Below the pieces are notes generated by a model. The model searched no databases. It was not told the origin of the DNA and saw only the letters and a list, made by a program, of their open reading frames with translations. Position numbers and translations under genes: made by a program. A stretch of DNA of 64,000 bases from JAZBPO01 sp963691775 (GTDB lineage: Bacteria > Pseudomonadota > Gammaproteobacteria > Pseudomonadales > Azotimanducaceae). Below, piece by piece: positions 27,766 through 38,073 of the stretch. The stretch covers positions 3,348,001 through 3,412,000 of the forward strand of contig OY829369.1 of NCBI GenBank assembly GCA_963691775.1, given 5' to 3'. Position 1 is the stretch's first letter. Every line of letters starts with the position of its first letter.

Positions 27766-27868
27766 GCGGTGAAACTCCGTGGAGCGATGAAACGCGAGGC
27801 GCGCGAGCATACCGCTGCCACGGCGCTGGATTCATCCATCGCGGAAAAACAGCGTTGACGCGAGGTGC

Positions 27869-28231
27869 TCACTCCACGTGGAAGAGCTTGTCGTGAATGC
27901 GCCAGATGCCGTCCCGGCGCACGAAGGTCAGCGTGTCGAGGAAGGTGTCGCCGAGGTAGTCGTCGCGCACGCGCGCCACGGCCGTATCGCCGGCGATCTC
28001 CAGCGACAGGATCTCTTGGCGCTCGGCGACGCCATTGGCCTGCGGGGATGGCTGCTGCGAAGCGACGAAGGCGCCGAACTCGCCCGCGGTCATTGCCATG
28101 AAGCGGCCGCCGAGATAGCCGGTCACGCGCGCTTCAGGCCAGAACGCCTTTTCGGCCTTGTCGGCGCTCGATTCGTGCATGCACTCGAAGTACGTGCGGA
28201 CCACGGTGCGAATCTCTGCCTCGGCACGCAT
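27869..28231 (-). CDS. NTF2/SnoaL-like fold small protein
   Basis: The 120-residue protein has the cone-shaped NTF2-like pattern: an N-terminal helix pair (EIRTVVRTYFECMHES), a FWPEARVTGYLGG strand, and a C-terminal LTFVRRDGIWRIHDKLFHVE sheet. Members of this type (DUF4440/lumazine-binding-like) are isomerases, dehydratases or binding proteins. It is followed after 24 bases on its upstream side by two thioesterase genes on the same strand, which suggests one unit. Substrate not predictable. Confidence 0.8.
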   Translation of the reverse strand: MRAEAEIRTVVRTYFECMHESSADKAEKAFWPEARVTGYLGGRFMAMTAGEFGAFVASQQPSPQANGVAERQEILSLEIAGDTAVARVRDDYLGDTFLDTLTFVRRDGIWRIHDKLFHVE

Positions 28232-28255
28232 CCTCGAATCTCCTTCAGGTTCGGG

Positions 28256-28699
28256 TCAGGGGGCGTCGGAGAGCACGAGGAAGTGGCCGTGGCCGCCGGC
28301 AATGGGGCGGCTCCGGTCCTTCTGCCACGCCTCGACGCGGACATTAGCGACGCGGCGGCCGTGCTTGGAGATGACCGCGCGCGCGTAGGTTTCCAGCGGC
28401 CGCCCGGAGCGCAGGTAGTCGATGGAGAAGTCGATGGTCTTCGGCAGCGACGTGCTGTGGGTCTCTGCTAGGAGCTGGATCACGGCGGTGAATTCCAGCA
28501 TCGCGCCAATGGCGCCGCCGTGCAGCGCAGGCAGCATGACATTGCCGATCAGATCCTCCTTGAACGGCATGACAAGGGTGATCTCGTTGCCCTTCTGATC
28601 GACGCGCACGCCAAGAACGGAGGCGTAGGGAATGCGCTCGACGACGCCCGGTAGATCGAGGCGGCCATTGTCGTCGCGCATCTCGTTCAGAAGCTTCAC
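28256..28699 (-). CDS. PaaI family thioesterase (hotdog fold), second copy
   Basis: The 147-residue hotdog protein has the PaaI motif LHGGAIGAMLEFTAV, in which the family's catalytic Asp/Glu appears as Glu, and the strand IDFSIDYLRSGRP. It begins with GTG at 28699, behind a strong AGGAGG, overlapping the stop of the upstream paralogue by four bases (GTGA). It should hydrolyse acyl-CoA thioesters, most likely arylacetyl or medium-chain. Two adjacent but divergent PaaI copies suggest a heteromeric enzyme or different substrates. Confidence 0.85.
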   Translation of the reverse strand: MKLLNEMRDDNGRLDLPGVVERIPYASVLGVRVDQKGNEITLVMPFKEDLIGNVMLPALHGGAIGAMLEFTAVIQLLAETHSTSLPKTIDFSIDYLRSGRPLETYARAVISKHGRRVANVRVEAWQKDRSRPIAGGHGHFLVLSDAP

Positions 28700-29178
28700 G
28701 CGCTTCCTCCTGCTTCGTCGCGCGCCAGGGCGGGTGGTGCGGCGCGGTTCGCGCCAAGCATGAAGGTTGCTACGGAGGCTGCCACCATGCGCTCGTCGCC
28801 GTCCTGAAAGGCGCGGGCGCGGACGAAGGCGATGCTGCGCGTAAGCTGATAGCACTCGGCTTCCACGAGGATGTCTTCCCCCGGCGTCGCCGGGCGCATG
28901 TAGTCGATGCGGAGGTCCAATGTGGCGATTGCGCGCTCTGCTTCCGTGAGGCCTTCCCTGGGCACGGCCATGCCCGAGGCGTTGTCGAGGACCGCAGTCA
29001 GAACCCCGCCGTGCATCACACCGGTGTCGGGGTCTCCGACGAGATGCATGGCATAGGGCACGCGGACACGGCAGGCGCCATCGCTGTAGGACTCGAGCTG
29101 CATACCGAGCGCAGCCGCGTGCGGAACGTGGGCCAGATGTTCCAAGAGGGCCTCCGAGGTGTGGCCTGGGTCAGTCAT
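28696..29178 (-). CDS. PaaI family thioesterase (hotdog fold), first copy
   Basis: The 160-residue protein carries the PaaI motif MHGGVLTAVLDNASG, with the catalytic Asp, and LDLRIDYMRPATPGEDI. It is the first gene of a leftward set (thioesterase, thioesterase, NTF2-like), starting with ATG at 29178 and separated from the rightward MaoC gene by a 156-base divergent promoter region. Its role is probably CoA recycling or acyl-CoA detoxification in the fatty-acid or aromatic catabolism encoded on both sides. Confidence 0.87.
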   Translation of the reverse strand: MTDPGHTSEALLEHLAHVPHAAALGMQLESYSDGACRVRVPYAMHLVGDPDTGVMHGGVLTAVLDNASGMAVPREGLTEAERAIATLDLRIDYMRPATPGEDILVEAECYQLTRSIAFVRARAFQDGDERMVAASVATFMLGANRAAPPALARDEAGGSA

Positions 29179-29334
29179 GGGATGTCCTTACACAAACGGC
29201 GATTCTAGCGCCGGGATCGGTTTGGCGTGGGCCTTCCCCTGCTGCGAGGGAAGCGCGCTATCATCGACGCCCCGGAAGCGTTTGGCCCCCTTCGAGCGGC
29301 TGTGCAGAACGCGTCCGCAGAGACGGGGAGAGGG

Positions 29335-29802
29335 ATGCTCAAGCGCAAGTTCGAGCGGTCGCGGTACTTCGAGGATTTCGAGCTCGGAGAGACGTTCTAC
29401 ATTCCTTCACGAACCATCGGCGACGCCGAGGTATCCGCGTTTCGGACCGCGAGCGGCGAGACACACCCGCTGCATTACGACATGCATTACGCCCGTGAGC
29501 GCGGCCAGCCAAGCATCCTCGCGCATCCGTTCCAGGTGCTTCTGTACACGACGCCAGGCGCCTCTGATTTCTCGTTTCAGATAGAGGACACCTTCGTCGG
29601 CTTCGTTGGCCAGTCCTCGCGGTTCATCAAGCCGGTCTATCGAGGCGAAAGCCTCTATCCCGAACTGAAGGTCTCGGGGCTTGAGCCGGACGAGACCTTC
29701 GGCGGGGTCAAGCTCGCGAGCACCGTGCACAACGAGCGTGCCGAAGTCGTGCTTGAGGGCGAGATGACTTTCCTGGTCCAGCGCCGCCCGCCCGGCGCCT
29801 GA
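29335..29802 (+). CDS. MaoC-like hydratase/dehydratase
   Basis: The 155-residue hotdog protein has the MaoC pattern EDFELGETFYIPSRTI near the start and SGETHPLHYDMHYA, which contains the catalytic His of the hydratase-2 motif (Asp replaced by Glu/Thr context). The ATG at 29335 is preceded by GGGGAGAGGG; an earlier in-frame ATG at 29227 is less likely. It may hydrate enoyl-CoA in beta-oxidation. It is followed 35 bases later by an acyl-CoA synthetase gene on the same strand. Confidence 0.8.
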   Translation: MLKRKFERSRYFEDFELGETFYIPSRTIGDAEVSAFRTASGETHPLHYDMHYARERGQPSILAHPFQVLLYTTPGASDFSFQIEDTFVGFVGQSSRFIKPVYRGESLYPELKVSGLEPDETFGGVKLASTVHNERAEVVLEGEMTFLVQRRPPGA

Positions 29803-29837
29803 TTGAACATCGACATCATCAAGAGAGGACGCACCCG

Positions 29838-31490
29838 ATGACCATGCAACAGACGCCGCTGCTCATGTCCCGCCTCATGGATCGGGGCGCCTTGATGCAG
29901 CCTGATGGGGAGGTGGTGACGGCGACGGCCGACGGCGTCCGTCGGCAGACGAACCTCGAGACACGCAATCGCGCGCACCAGCTCGCGCACGCGCTCGCCG
30001 ATGCAGGCGTGAAGGTTGGTGACCGCGTTGCCACCTTCATGTGGAACGGCGCGCGCCATCTCGAGTGCTATCACGCCATCGCCTGCATGGGCGCGGTCGT
30101 GCACACGCTGAATATCCGGCTATCGGATGCGGACCTCGAATACATCATCAACCACGCCGAGGACCTCGTGATCGTGGCGGATGCGGATGTGCTGCCGAAG
30201 CTCGAGGGCCTCGCGGGCAAGATTCCTACCGTGAAGAAGGTGATCGTCGCGACTGAGCCCGGCTGTGAAGGCTGGTCGACAACGCTGCCGGGCGCGGTGG
30301 ACTACGAGGACTTCATCGCCGGCAAGCCGACCGACTATGACTGGCCCGAGATCGACGAGAACTCGCCTATGGGCCTTTGCTACACGTCGGGCACGACGGG
30401 GCAGCCGAAGGGCGTGATGTACACGCACCGTTCGAACTATCTGCATACGCTCACGATCTCCATGACCGACGTGATGGCGCTGTCCGCGGTCGACACGCTC
30501 TGCGGCATCGTGCCCATGTTTCACGCAAACGCCTGGGGCCTGCCTTGGGTTGCAACCATGCTCGGCATGAAGCAGGTCTACCCACATCGCTTCATGACGC
30601 CGGACAGCCTCGCGCAGCTCATGATGGACGAGGGCGTGACCATTTCCGCCGGCGTACCGACGATCTGGCAGGGCGTGAAGGGCCTCATCGAGGCGAACCC
30701 GGGCAAATACGACTTCAGCAAGCTCCAGCGCCTGACCTGTGGTGGCAGCTCCCCGCCGCCATCGCTCATCCAGTGGTTCTGGGACGCCCTTGACGTCGAG
30801 ATCGTCCAGGGCTGGGGGATGACCGAGACGAGCCCGCTCGCCACGATCAGCCGCCGGATCGCGAAGGCTACGCACCTCGAGTCCACCGATGCCGAACGGG
30901 CAGCGAATCAGGCAAAGGCTGGCCTGCTCATGCCGGGTCTGGAGCTGGAGATCTTTGACGAAGACTGGAAGCCGCTGCCGCACGACGGCGAGGCTTTTGG
31001 CGAGTTGCTCATTCGCGGGCCGTGGATCTGCTCGGAGTACTTCAACAATCCGCAGCCCACCAAGTTCCACGATGGCTGGCTGATCACGGGTGACATCGCG
31101 AAGATCGATCCTGAGGGGTACCTGATCATCACGGACCGCTCGAAGGATCTGATCAAGACTGGCGGCGAGTGGATTTCATCCGTGGACCTGGAGAACCACA
31201 TCGTCGGCTTCGAGGGCGTCGCGCAGGCCTGCGTCGTCGCTCAGCCGCATCCGAAGTGGGACGAGCGGCCAGTCGCCCTGATCGTGCCCAAACCCGGTGC
31301 CGAGATCGACACGGCCGCGGTGATGGCCCACTGCGCAACGGCGTTCGCGAAGTGGCAATTGCCCGACGACGTTCTCCTCGTCGAGTCCATCCCGCTCACG
31401 GCGACCGGCAAGATGGACAAGAAGGTCGTGCGTGCACAATTGGAGAGCGACGGCTATGCGTTGCCCGACCTCAGGGTAGCCGCGGGCTGA
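29838..31490 (+). CDS. fatty-acid--CoA ligase (AlkK-like)
   Basis: The 550-residue enzyme has CYTSGTTGQPKGVMYTHRS, the HANAWG motif typical of medium/long-chain AlkK-type ligases, GWGMTETSP, DRSKDLIKTGGEWISS and the lysine motif TATGKMDKK. It activates fatty acids for beta-oxidation. GAGAGGAC precedes the ATG at 29838. It is the fourth adenylate-forming acyl-CoA synthetase in 24 kb and shows the best match to genuine fatty-acid ligases. The 250 bases that follow contain no gene I can support. Confidence 0.92.
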   Translation: MTMQQTPLLMSRLMDRGALMQPDGEVVTATADGVRRQTNLETRNRAHQLAHALADAGVKVGDRVATFMWNGARHLECYHAIACMGAVVHTLNIRLSDADLEYIINHAEDLVIVADADVLPKLEGLAGKIPTVKKVIVATEPGCEGWSTTLPGAVDYEDFIAGKPTDYDWPEIDENSPMGLCYTSGTTGQPKGVMYTHRSNYLHTLTISMTDVMALSAVDTLCGIVPMFHANAWGLPWVATMLGMKQVYPHRFMTPDSLAQLMMDEGVTISAGVPTIWQGVKGLIEANPGKYDFSKLQRLTCGGSSPPPSLIQWFWDALDVEIVQGWGMTETSPLATISRRIAKATHLESTDAERAANQAKAGLLMPGLELEIFDEDWKPLPHDGEAFGELLIRGPWICSEYFNNPQPTKFHDGWLITGDIAKIDPEGYLIITDRSKDLIKTGGEWISSVDLENHIVGFEGVAQACVVAQPHPKWDERPVALIVPKPGAEIDTAAVMAHCATAFAKWQLPDDVLLVESIPLTATGKMDKKVVRAQLESDGYALPDLRVAAG

Positions 31491-31740
31491 GGTCCGGGCG
31501 ATCCGGGCGGCGCAGGGCAGAGTTCGAGCGCGCAGCGTCGTCCTCACCGTGACTGCCCGGCGCCCGTTCGATCGATGCGTCCAGGGAACCGGTGCGCGGC
31601 CATCAGGGTGCACGTGCGCGCCTCCACCGCGGTGTGCAGGTGCATTGGATGGCGCGCCGGCGTGCCGCGCCGAGTGGGTCGGTGCCTACGGTTTTCTCAC
31701 CAACGGCCGCTTCCGGCCGCGTAGGTTCCTCGCGCGCCGC

Positions 31741-32358
31741 CTACCGATCTGGCGCTCGCAGATACCAGCCTGTCAGTGATAGGCGCTCTACCGATGTCTC
31801 CTCGACCTCATGCGCCGTGCCGTGGCTCGTGAACAGCACCAGTGAGCCGCCGAGGGGCGGCAGCACGATCGCGTCTTCGGCGCTCGACGCCGCGCCGGGC
31901 GCACGTGCGATGCGCAATCGTCCGCCGTGCGTAGGCGTCCAGCCCTCACCCAGATAGCAGATGGCGGAGAGGAGGCGGCGGGAGCCTTCGTCGGCGGCGT
32001 CGACGTGCGAGCGGTAGAAGGTGCCTGGTGGATAGCGCGTCAGATGGGCATCGAAGGTCAGCGGCGGTAGGCGGAGCGCCTGCGCGAGGGCGACGCCCAG
32101 GGTCTGCATGCCCGCGTGCCAGCGCGCAATGGCAGGCGCTGCGACGTCTGGGTCGATCCAAGCGATCACGTCACCGCGAATGGCTTCGCGTCGAGCCTCG
32201 CGGTGATCCACGCCGGTGCGCGCCGCGCGCATCGGGTGTGCCCGTACGGCGGCAGCCAGTGCTGCCCGCGCCGGGTTGTCCAGGAAGCCTTCGACCTGTG
32301 CGAACCCGCGTTCGGAGATGCGGTCGGCGATCGACTCGGCAAGCTGTGCGGTTTGCAT
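31741..32358 (-). CDS. 2OG-Fe(II) oxygenase (SM-20/prolyl-hydroxylase type)
   Basis: The 205-residue protein is a 2-oxoglutarate, Fe(II)-dependent dioxygenase. The iron facial triad is visible as His118-x-Asp120 (YRSHVDAADEG) and a distal His at about 183 (TAHEVEE), with Arg192 positioned to bind 2-oxoglutarate. The GGRLRI strand is also characteristic. Family members hydroxylate proteins or small molecules. It ends the leftward transcript that begins with sufR (five bases between them), which could tie its expression to iron or oxygen state. The protein target is unknown. Confidence 0.87.
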   Translation of the reverse strand: MQTAQLAESIADRISERGFAQVEGFLDNPARAALAAAVRAHPMRAARTGVDHREARREAIRGDVIAWIDPDVAAPAIARWHAGMQTLGVALAQALRLPPLTFDAHLTRYPPGTFYRSHVDAADEGSRRLLSAICYLGEGWTPTHGGRLRIARAPGAASSAEDAIVLPPLGGSLVLFTSHGTAHEVEETSVERLSLTGWYLRAPDR

Positions 32359-32363
32359 GGCGC

Positions 32364-32828
32364 TCAGTTCGAGGCGCCGTCACTGAACAGGGCACGCAGG
32401 GGCGGCGGGATATGCATCGGCGTCGTGCCGAAACGATCAAGGTCAGCAAGGGAGGTACGCTCGAGCACTCGCAGCACGATCGTATTCACCCCTGGCCAGC
32501 GATCGGCGAGCTGGCAGCGGTCAAGGAGATCGCAGTCCGGCGCTTTGGCACAGCAAGCGGTCATGGCGAAGTTGCCTTCCACTGCGGCTATTGCTTCGGC
32601 GAGGTTGATGGCCGCGGGCGGCCGCGCGATCTGGTATCCACCGGTCGGCCCGCGCTTCGAGACGACGAGCTCAGCGTCGGTGAGGAAGCGCATCACCTTG
32701 CGGACCGTCGGCAGCGGTACACCGGTCAGTTCCGACAGCGTTTCCATAGACAGGCGCGCCGGGGTGACGCGACCGAGGTGATGCAGGATCAGCACGCCGT
32801 AGTCGGCGAGACGTCCGATCTTCAGCAT
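32364..32828 (-). CDS. sufR: SufR/IscR-like Rrf2 regulator of Fe-S assembly
   Basis: The 154-residue Rrf2-family regulator has an N-terminal winged helix (residues 1-65, RLADYGVLILHHL; recognition helix near LPTVRKVMRFL) and the Fe-S ligand cysteines Cys93, Cys99 and Cys105 in the C-x5-C-x5-C spacing of IscR. It matches the type that sits at the head of SUF operons in gammaproteobacteria. It should sense Fe-S cluster status and control the divergent suf operon and itself. The ATG at 32828 is chosen because the longer frame would cross the palindromic operator region. Confidence 0.9.
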   Translation of the reverse strand: MLKIGRLADYGVLILHHLGRVTPARLSMETLSELTGVPLPTVRKVMRFLTDAELVVSKRGPTGGYQIARPPAAINLAEAIAAVEGNFAMTACCAKAPDCDLLDRCQLADRWPGVNTIVLRVLERTSLADLDRFGTTPMHIPPPLRALFSDGASN

Positions 32829-32843
32829 GGGCGCAGCGCCTCG

Positions 32844-32860
32844 ATGAGAATCACTCTCAT
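32844..32860. promoter_or_regulatory. Fur-box-like palindrome in the sufR/sufB divergent promoter
   Basis: ATGAGAATCACTCTCAT is a perfect six-base inverted repeat (ATGAGA/TCTCAT) and fits the 7-1-7 Fur pattern TGAnAAT-n-ATTnTCA with one mismatch. It lies 16 bases before the sufR start, so bound Fur could repress sufR and suf when iron is plentiful. Confidence 0.6.
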
Positions 32861-32866
32861 AATTGT

Positions 32867-32881
32867 ATACCGCTGAGGTAT
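32867..32881. promoter_or_regulatory. second palindrome, candidate SufR operator
   Basis: ATACC and GGTAT form a perfect inverted repeat around a five-base spacer (ATACCGCTGAGGTAT), seven bases from the Fur-like box. The ATA...TAT ends resemble the outer ends of IscR/Rrf2 sites but the site is shorter. A further GGTAC-C-GTACC repeat lies at 32897-32907. Assignment to SufR is inference. Confidence 0.4.
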
Positions 32882-32991
32882 TGAATAGGCCCTGAGGGTA
32901 CCGTACCTTTCGGCGTGCGCGAACACTGCGGCGCAGGGCACTGGTTTCTTCCTGCCGCTTTTCCTTGTCACGGGCATCGAGCCGAGACGTC

Positions 32992-34445
<1,454 letters not shown>

Positions 34446-34449
<4 letters not shown>

Positions 34450-35216
34450 GCGCGCTGCTCGAAATAGAGAATCTCCACGTCACGGTCGACGGCAAGGCCA
34501 TCCTCAAGGGGCTCACGCTCACCATTGCTGCAGGTGAGGTGCACGCAATCATGGGACCGAACGGCTCCGGCAAGAGCACGCTTGCGGCGGTGCTTTCCGG
34601 CCGTCAAGGCTATGAGGTGACCGAAGGCTCGATTCGCTATCGCGGTGGCGATCTGCTTGCCCTTGAAGCTGAAGAACGCGCGCGCGAGGGTGTTTTCCTT
34701 GCGTTCCAGTATCCGGTCGAGATTCCGGGCGTGTCGAACATGGAGTTCCTGAAGGCGTCCGTTGAAGCGATTGCCGCTCATCGGGGCGTCGAAGCGCCGT
34801 CAGCCGTCGACTTCATGAAGTCTGCGCGCGCGGTGTGCAAGCAGGTGAATCTCGACGCGGCCTTCCTTAAGCGCGGCGTCAACGAGGGCTTCTCTGGCGG
34901 CGAGAAGAAGCGCAACGAGATCATGCAGATGCTGCTGCTCGAACCGACGCTGGCGGTCCTCGATGAGACCGATTCAGGCCTCGACATCGATGCCCTCCAG
35001 GTCGTCGCGGACGGCGTGAATGCGCTGCGCGATCCGGCGCGCGCAATCGTCATGGTCACGCACTACCAGCGCTTGCTCGACCACGTCACGCCGGATCGCG
35101 TGCATGTGCTTGCTGGTGGACGCATCGTCCGCAGCGGCGGAGCCGACCTCGCCCTCGAGCTCGAAGACAAGGGCTATGGCTGGCTTGAGAGCGAGATCGC
35201 TGGAGACGCGGCCTGA
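34446..35216 (+). CDS. sufC: Fe-S assembly ATPase SufC
   Basis: The 256-residue ABC-type ATPase has Walker A GPNGSGKST (about residues 37-45), signature FSGGEKKRNEI and Walker B AVLDETDSGLD, the last two in the exact SufC form. It powers rearrangement of the SufBC2D scaffold and is not a transporter. It overlaps sufB (ATGA) and sufD (TGATG), so translation is coupled. Confidence 0.97.
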
Positions 35217-36418
35217 TGGCTCGCCTCGCACCCGATGACTGGCTCGCGCAGGCGCGTGCACGGGGCGGTGACGCGCTCGCTGGTTTCGTGCTGCCCGATC
35301 GCCGCGTGGAGGCATGGAAGTACTCCCGGGTCGGTGCGCTGCTCGAAGAGGGGCTTCTCGACGCGCCCGATGGCGAGGCTGCTGCGCCCGACGTGCCAGC
35401 GATCGGCGAAGATGCCGTTCGCCTGCTCATCGTCGACGGACGCCTGCGCGACGTGCCGGAGTTGCCCGATGGCGTGACCCTCGTGAAGCGGGAAGCAGCG
35501 ATGCCGGCGGCAGACGCACGGCCCTTCGTTGCCCTGAACGCAGCCCTCGCGGACGAAGGCTGGCGACTCGAGATTGCCCCGAACGTCCGGCTCGATTCGG
35601 CCCTCGAGGTCGTCATCGCCCAGAATGCCGATGGTCGCGCCTGCGGGGCCCATCCGCGCCTGCAGATCGAGATCGGCCAGGGTGCACAGGTACGCATCGT
35701 GGAGCGGCAGATCGGCGCCGCCTGCAGCTTCGCCAACAGCGTGATTGAGGTGCGCGTGGGCGCGAACGCTCACTTCACGCATGAGCGTCTCTGCCTCGGC
35801 GGTGGCGATGCCCGCTGGCTCACGGCGCTCGACGTGCACGTCGAGCGTGATGGGCGCTATGGCCTGCACCAGGCGCTGGTGGGCGCGGCCTTCCTGCGCA
35901 ACGAGATCACGGTGCATCTCGACGCGCCCGGTGCGCACGCCGAAGTCGGCGGCGCCAGCCTTACCCGCGATCGCGCCCATCTCGATACGCAGATGTGTCT
36001 CGAGCACGCGGCGCCGCACTGCACTTCGAACCAGGTTTTCCGAGCCATTGCCGGCGAGAAGTCGCGCACGGTCCTGAACGGCCGCATCCACATACATCGC
36101 GGCGCGCAGAAGACGGCGGCCGAACTGTCTACGAAGAATCTGCTGCTCTCGCCGGAGGCCGAGATCGACGCCAAGCCGGAACTCGAGATCTACGCCGACG
36201 ACGTCACCTGCGCTCACGGGGCGACGATCGGCCAGCTCGACGAGCGCGCGCTCTTCTATCTGCGATCTCGCGGCGTTGACGCGACGCTCGCGCGCACCAT
36301 GCTCAGCTTCGCGTTCCTCGCCGACGTCGTCGGCGCCTTTCCACAGGCGTCGGTCAGCGGCGCTGCGCGCGCGGCGCTCGAGCAGGCATTCTCCGCTGCC
36401 TCGGCGCTCGCGTCGTGA
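35216..36418 (+). CDS. sufD: Fe-S scaffold subunit SufD
   Basis: The 400-residue protein is the SufB paralogue SufD. The conserved C-terminal stretch CAHGATIGQLDERALFYLRSRGV, with the functional His, is present, as is the LNGRIHIHRGAQKT beta-helix segment. It partners SufB and helps bring in iron. Its start codon shares one base with the sufC stop. The N-terminal 100 residues are poorly conserved, as usual for the family. Confidence 0.95.
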   Translation: MARLAPDDWLAQARARGGDALAGFVLPDRRVEAWKYSRVGALLEEGLLDAPDGEAAAPDVPAIGEDAVRLLIVDGRLRDVPELPDGVTLVKREAAMPAADARPFVALNAALADEGWRLEIAPNVRLDSALEVVIAQNADGRACGAHPRLQIEIGQGAQVRIVERQIGAACSFANSVIEVRVGANAHFTHERLCLGGGDARWLTALDVHVERDGRYGLHQALVGAAFLRNEITVHLDAPGAHAEVGGASLTRDRAHLDTQMCLEHAAPHCTSNQVFRAIAGEKSRTVLNGRIHIHRGAQKTAAELSTKNLLLSPEAEIDAKPELEIYADDVTCAHGATIGQLDERALFYLRSRGVDATLARTMLSFAFLADVVGAFPQASVSGAARAALEQAFSAASALAS

Positions 36419-37677
36419 GTTCGGCTGCGCGTTCCGTGCAGGGTTTTGACGTTGCGGCCGTGCGTGCCGAGTTTCCCGCGCTCGCGCAGGACGTGAACGG
36501 TCGACCGCTCGTCTACCTCGATAACGCTGCGTCCACGCAGAAACCCGATGCGGTGATCGACGCGATCGCAAACTACTACCGGCGCGATCACTCGAACGTC
36601 CATCGCGGCGCGCATGCCCTTGCAGATCGTGCGACCGCTGCCTTCGAGTCGGCGCGCGAGACGGTTGCTCGCTTCCTGTCCGGCGGCCGGAGCGAGGGCG
36701 GTCTCGTCGCGCGCGAGGAGATCGTCTGGACGCGCGGCACGACGGAAGCGATCAATCTCGTCGCCAGCAGCTGGGGGCGTTCGAATCTCGCCGCCGGCGA
36801 CGAGATCGTGCTCACCGAACTCGAACACCACGCAGACATCGTGCCTTGGCAAATGGTCGCCGCAGACACGGGCGCGGTGATCCGCGTGATTCCGGTTACA
36901 GATGACGGCGAGATCGATCTCGAGATTGCGCGGGGACTCATCTCTGAGCGCACCAAGATCGTTGCCTTCGCGCATGTCTCTAACGCGCTCGGCACGGTCC
37001 TGCCTGCAGCTGAACTGATCGCGCTCGCGCGCGCCGTCGGAGCGGCTGTCCTGGTGGACGGTGCGCAGGCCGTGAATCACTTCAGCGTCGACGTGAAGGC
37101 CCTAGACTGCGACTTTTACGTTTTTTCCGGCCACAAGCTCTTCGGGCCTACGGGGATCGGCGTGCTCTACGGCAAGCGCGAAGTGCTCGACGCCATGCCG
37201 CCCTGGCAGGGGGGTGGCGAAATGATCGATCGCGTGTCCTTCGAAAAGACAACCTACAATCGCGTACCCTTCCGCTTCGAGGCTGGGACCCCACATATCA
37301 GTGGAGCGATTGGACTCGCGGCGGCCATCGAATGGCTCGACGGCATCGATCGCGCTGCTGCTCATGCGCATGAACAGGGCCTGCTCGACCGCCTTGACGA
37401 TGCGCTTGCCGGCATGAACGACGTGCGCAGGATCGGCACGGCGCCGGGCAAGGCCGCGGTGGTCTCCTTCCTGCTGGACGGTTCGCACCCCTCGGACGTC
37501 GGCATGCTGCTCGATCAGCAGGGTGTCGCCGTGCGCACGGGGCATCACTGCAACATGCCGCTGATGACGCGCTACGGCGTCCCGGGTACGGTGCGGGCAT
37601 CCTTTTCGCTCTACAACACGGTGGACGAAGTCGACCGCTTCCTCGAAGCGCTCGACAAGGTCCGGACCTTCCTCTGA
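36415..37677 (+). CDS. sufS: cysteine desulfurase SufS
   Basis: The 420-residue PLP enzyme removes sulfur from cysteine as a persulfide. The PLP lysine is Lys241 (FSGHKLFGPTGIG), and the persulfide cysteine is Cys379 in RTGHHCNMP, the SufS/type II form. The start is GTG at 36415 in a GTGA overlap with sufD. The operon also encodes the sulfur acceptor SufE, expected for a type II desulfurase. Confidence 0.97.
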   Translation: MSSAARSVQGFDVAAVRAEFPALAQDVNGRPLVYLDNAASTQKPDAVIDAIANYYRRDHSNVHRGAHALADRATAAFESARETVARFLSGGRSEGGLVAREEIVWTRGTTEAINLVASSWGRSNLAAGDEIVLTELEHHADIVPWQMVAADTGAVIRVIPVTDDGEIDLEIARGLISERTKIVAFAHVSNALGTVLPAAELIALARAVGAAVLVDGAQAVNHFSVDVKALDCDFYVFSGHKLFGPTGIGVLYGKREVLDAMPPWQGGGEMIDRVSFEKTTYNRVPFRFEAGTPHISGAIGLAAAIEWLDGIDRAAAHAHEQGLLDRLDDALAGMNDVRRIGTAPGKAAVVSFLLDGSHPSDVGMLLDQQGVAVRTGHHCNMPLMTRYGVPGTVRASFSLYNTVDEVDRFLEALDKVRTFL

Positions 37678-37694
37678 GGCACCAGGAGGCTTCC

Positions 37695-38054
37695 ATGTCC
37701 GTAGACACCTTCGATCCAGCCGCGCCCACCGCCGGCGTGCGTATGACCGACGCTGCGATCAAGCACGCGCGTCGCCAGCTTGCGCGCGCTGAGGCGCGGG
37801 CAGTGCGTCTGGGCGTCCGCAAGGCCGGCTGCTCGGGTTTCATGTACGAGATCGGCTACGTCAGCGAGCCGCAGTCCAATGACACCGAGTATCCGGTTGC
37901 GTCGGATCTGTCCGTGTTCGTCGATCCCGAAGCGCTGCCGCTCGTGCAGGGCACGGAGATCGATCTCGTCGTTGAAGGCCTGAACTCCGTCCTCAAGTTC
38001 CGCAACCCGAACGCCCAGGTCGAATGTGGCTGCGGCGAGAGCTTCGGCGTCTGA
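37695..38054 (+). CDS. sufA: A-type Fe-S carrier protein SufA
   Basis: The 119-residue HesB/IscA-family protein has the three conserved cysteines: Cys46 in KAGCSGF and the C-terminal Cys111/Cys113 pair in ECGCGESF. It accepts clusters from SufBCD and delivers them to apoproteins. AGGAGG precedes the ATG. An ErpA-like role cannot be excluded, but its place between sufS and sufT favours SufA. Confidence 0.92.
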   Translation: MSVDTFDPAAPTAGVRMTDAAIKHARRQLARAEARAVRLGVRKAGCSGFMYEIGYVSEPQSNDTEYPVASDLSVFVDPEALPLVQGTEIDLVVEGLNSVLKFRNPNAQVECGCGESFGV

Positions 38055-38073
38055 GGCGAACAGGACCGCTCTG

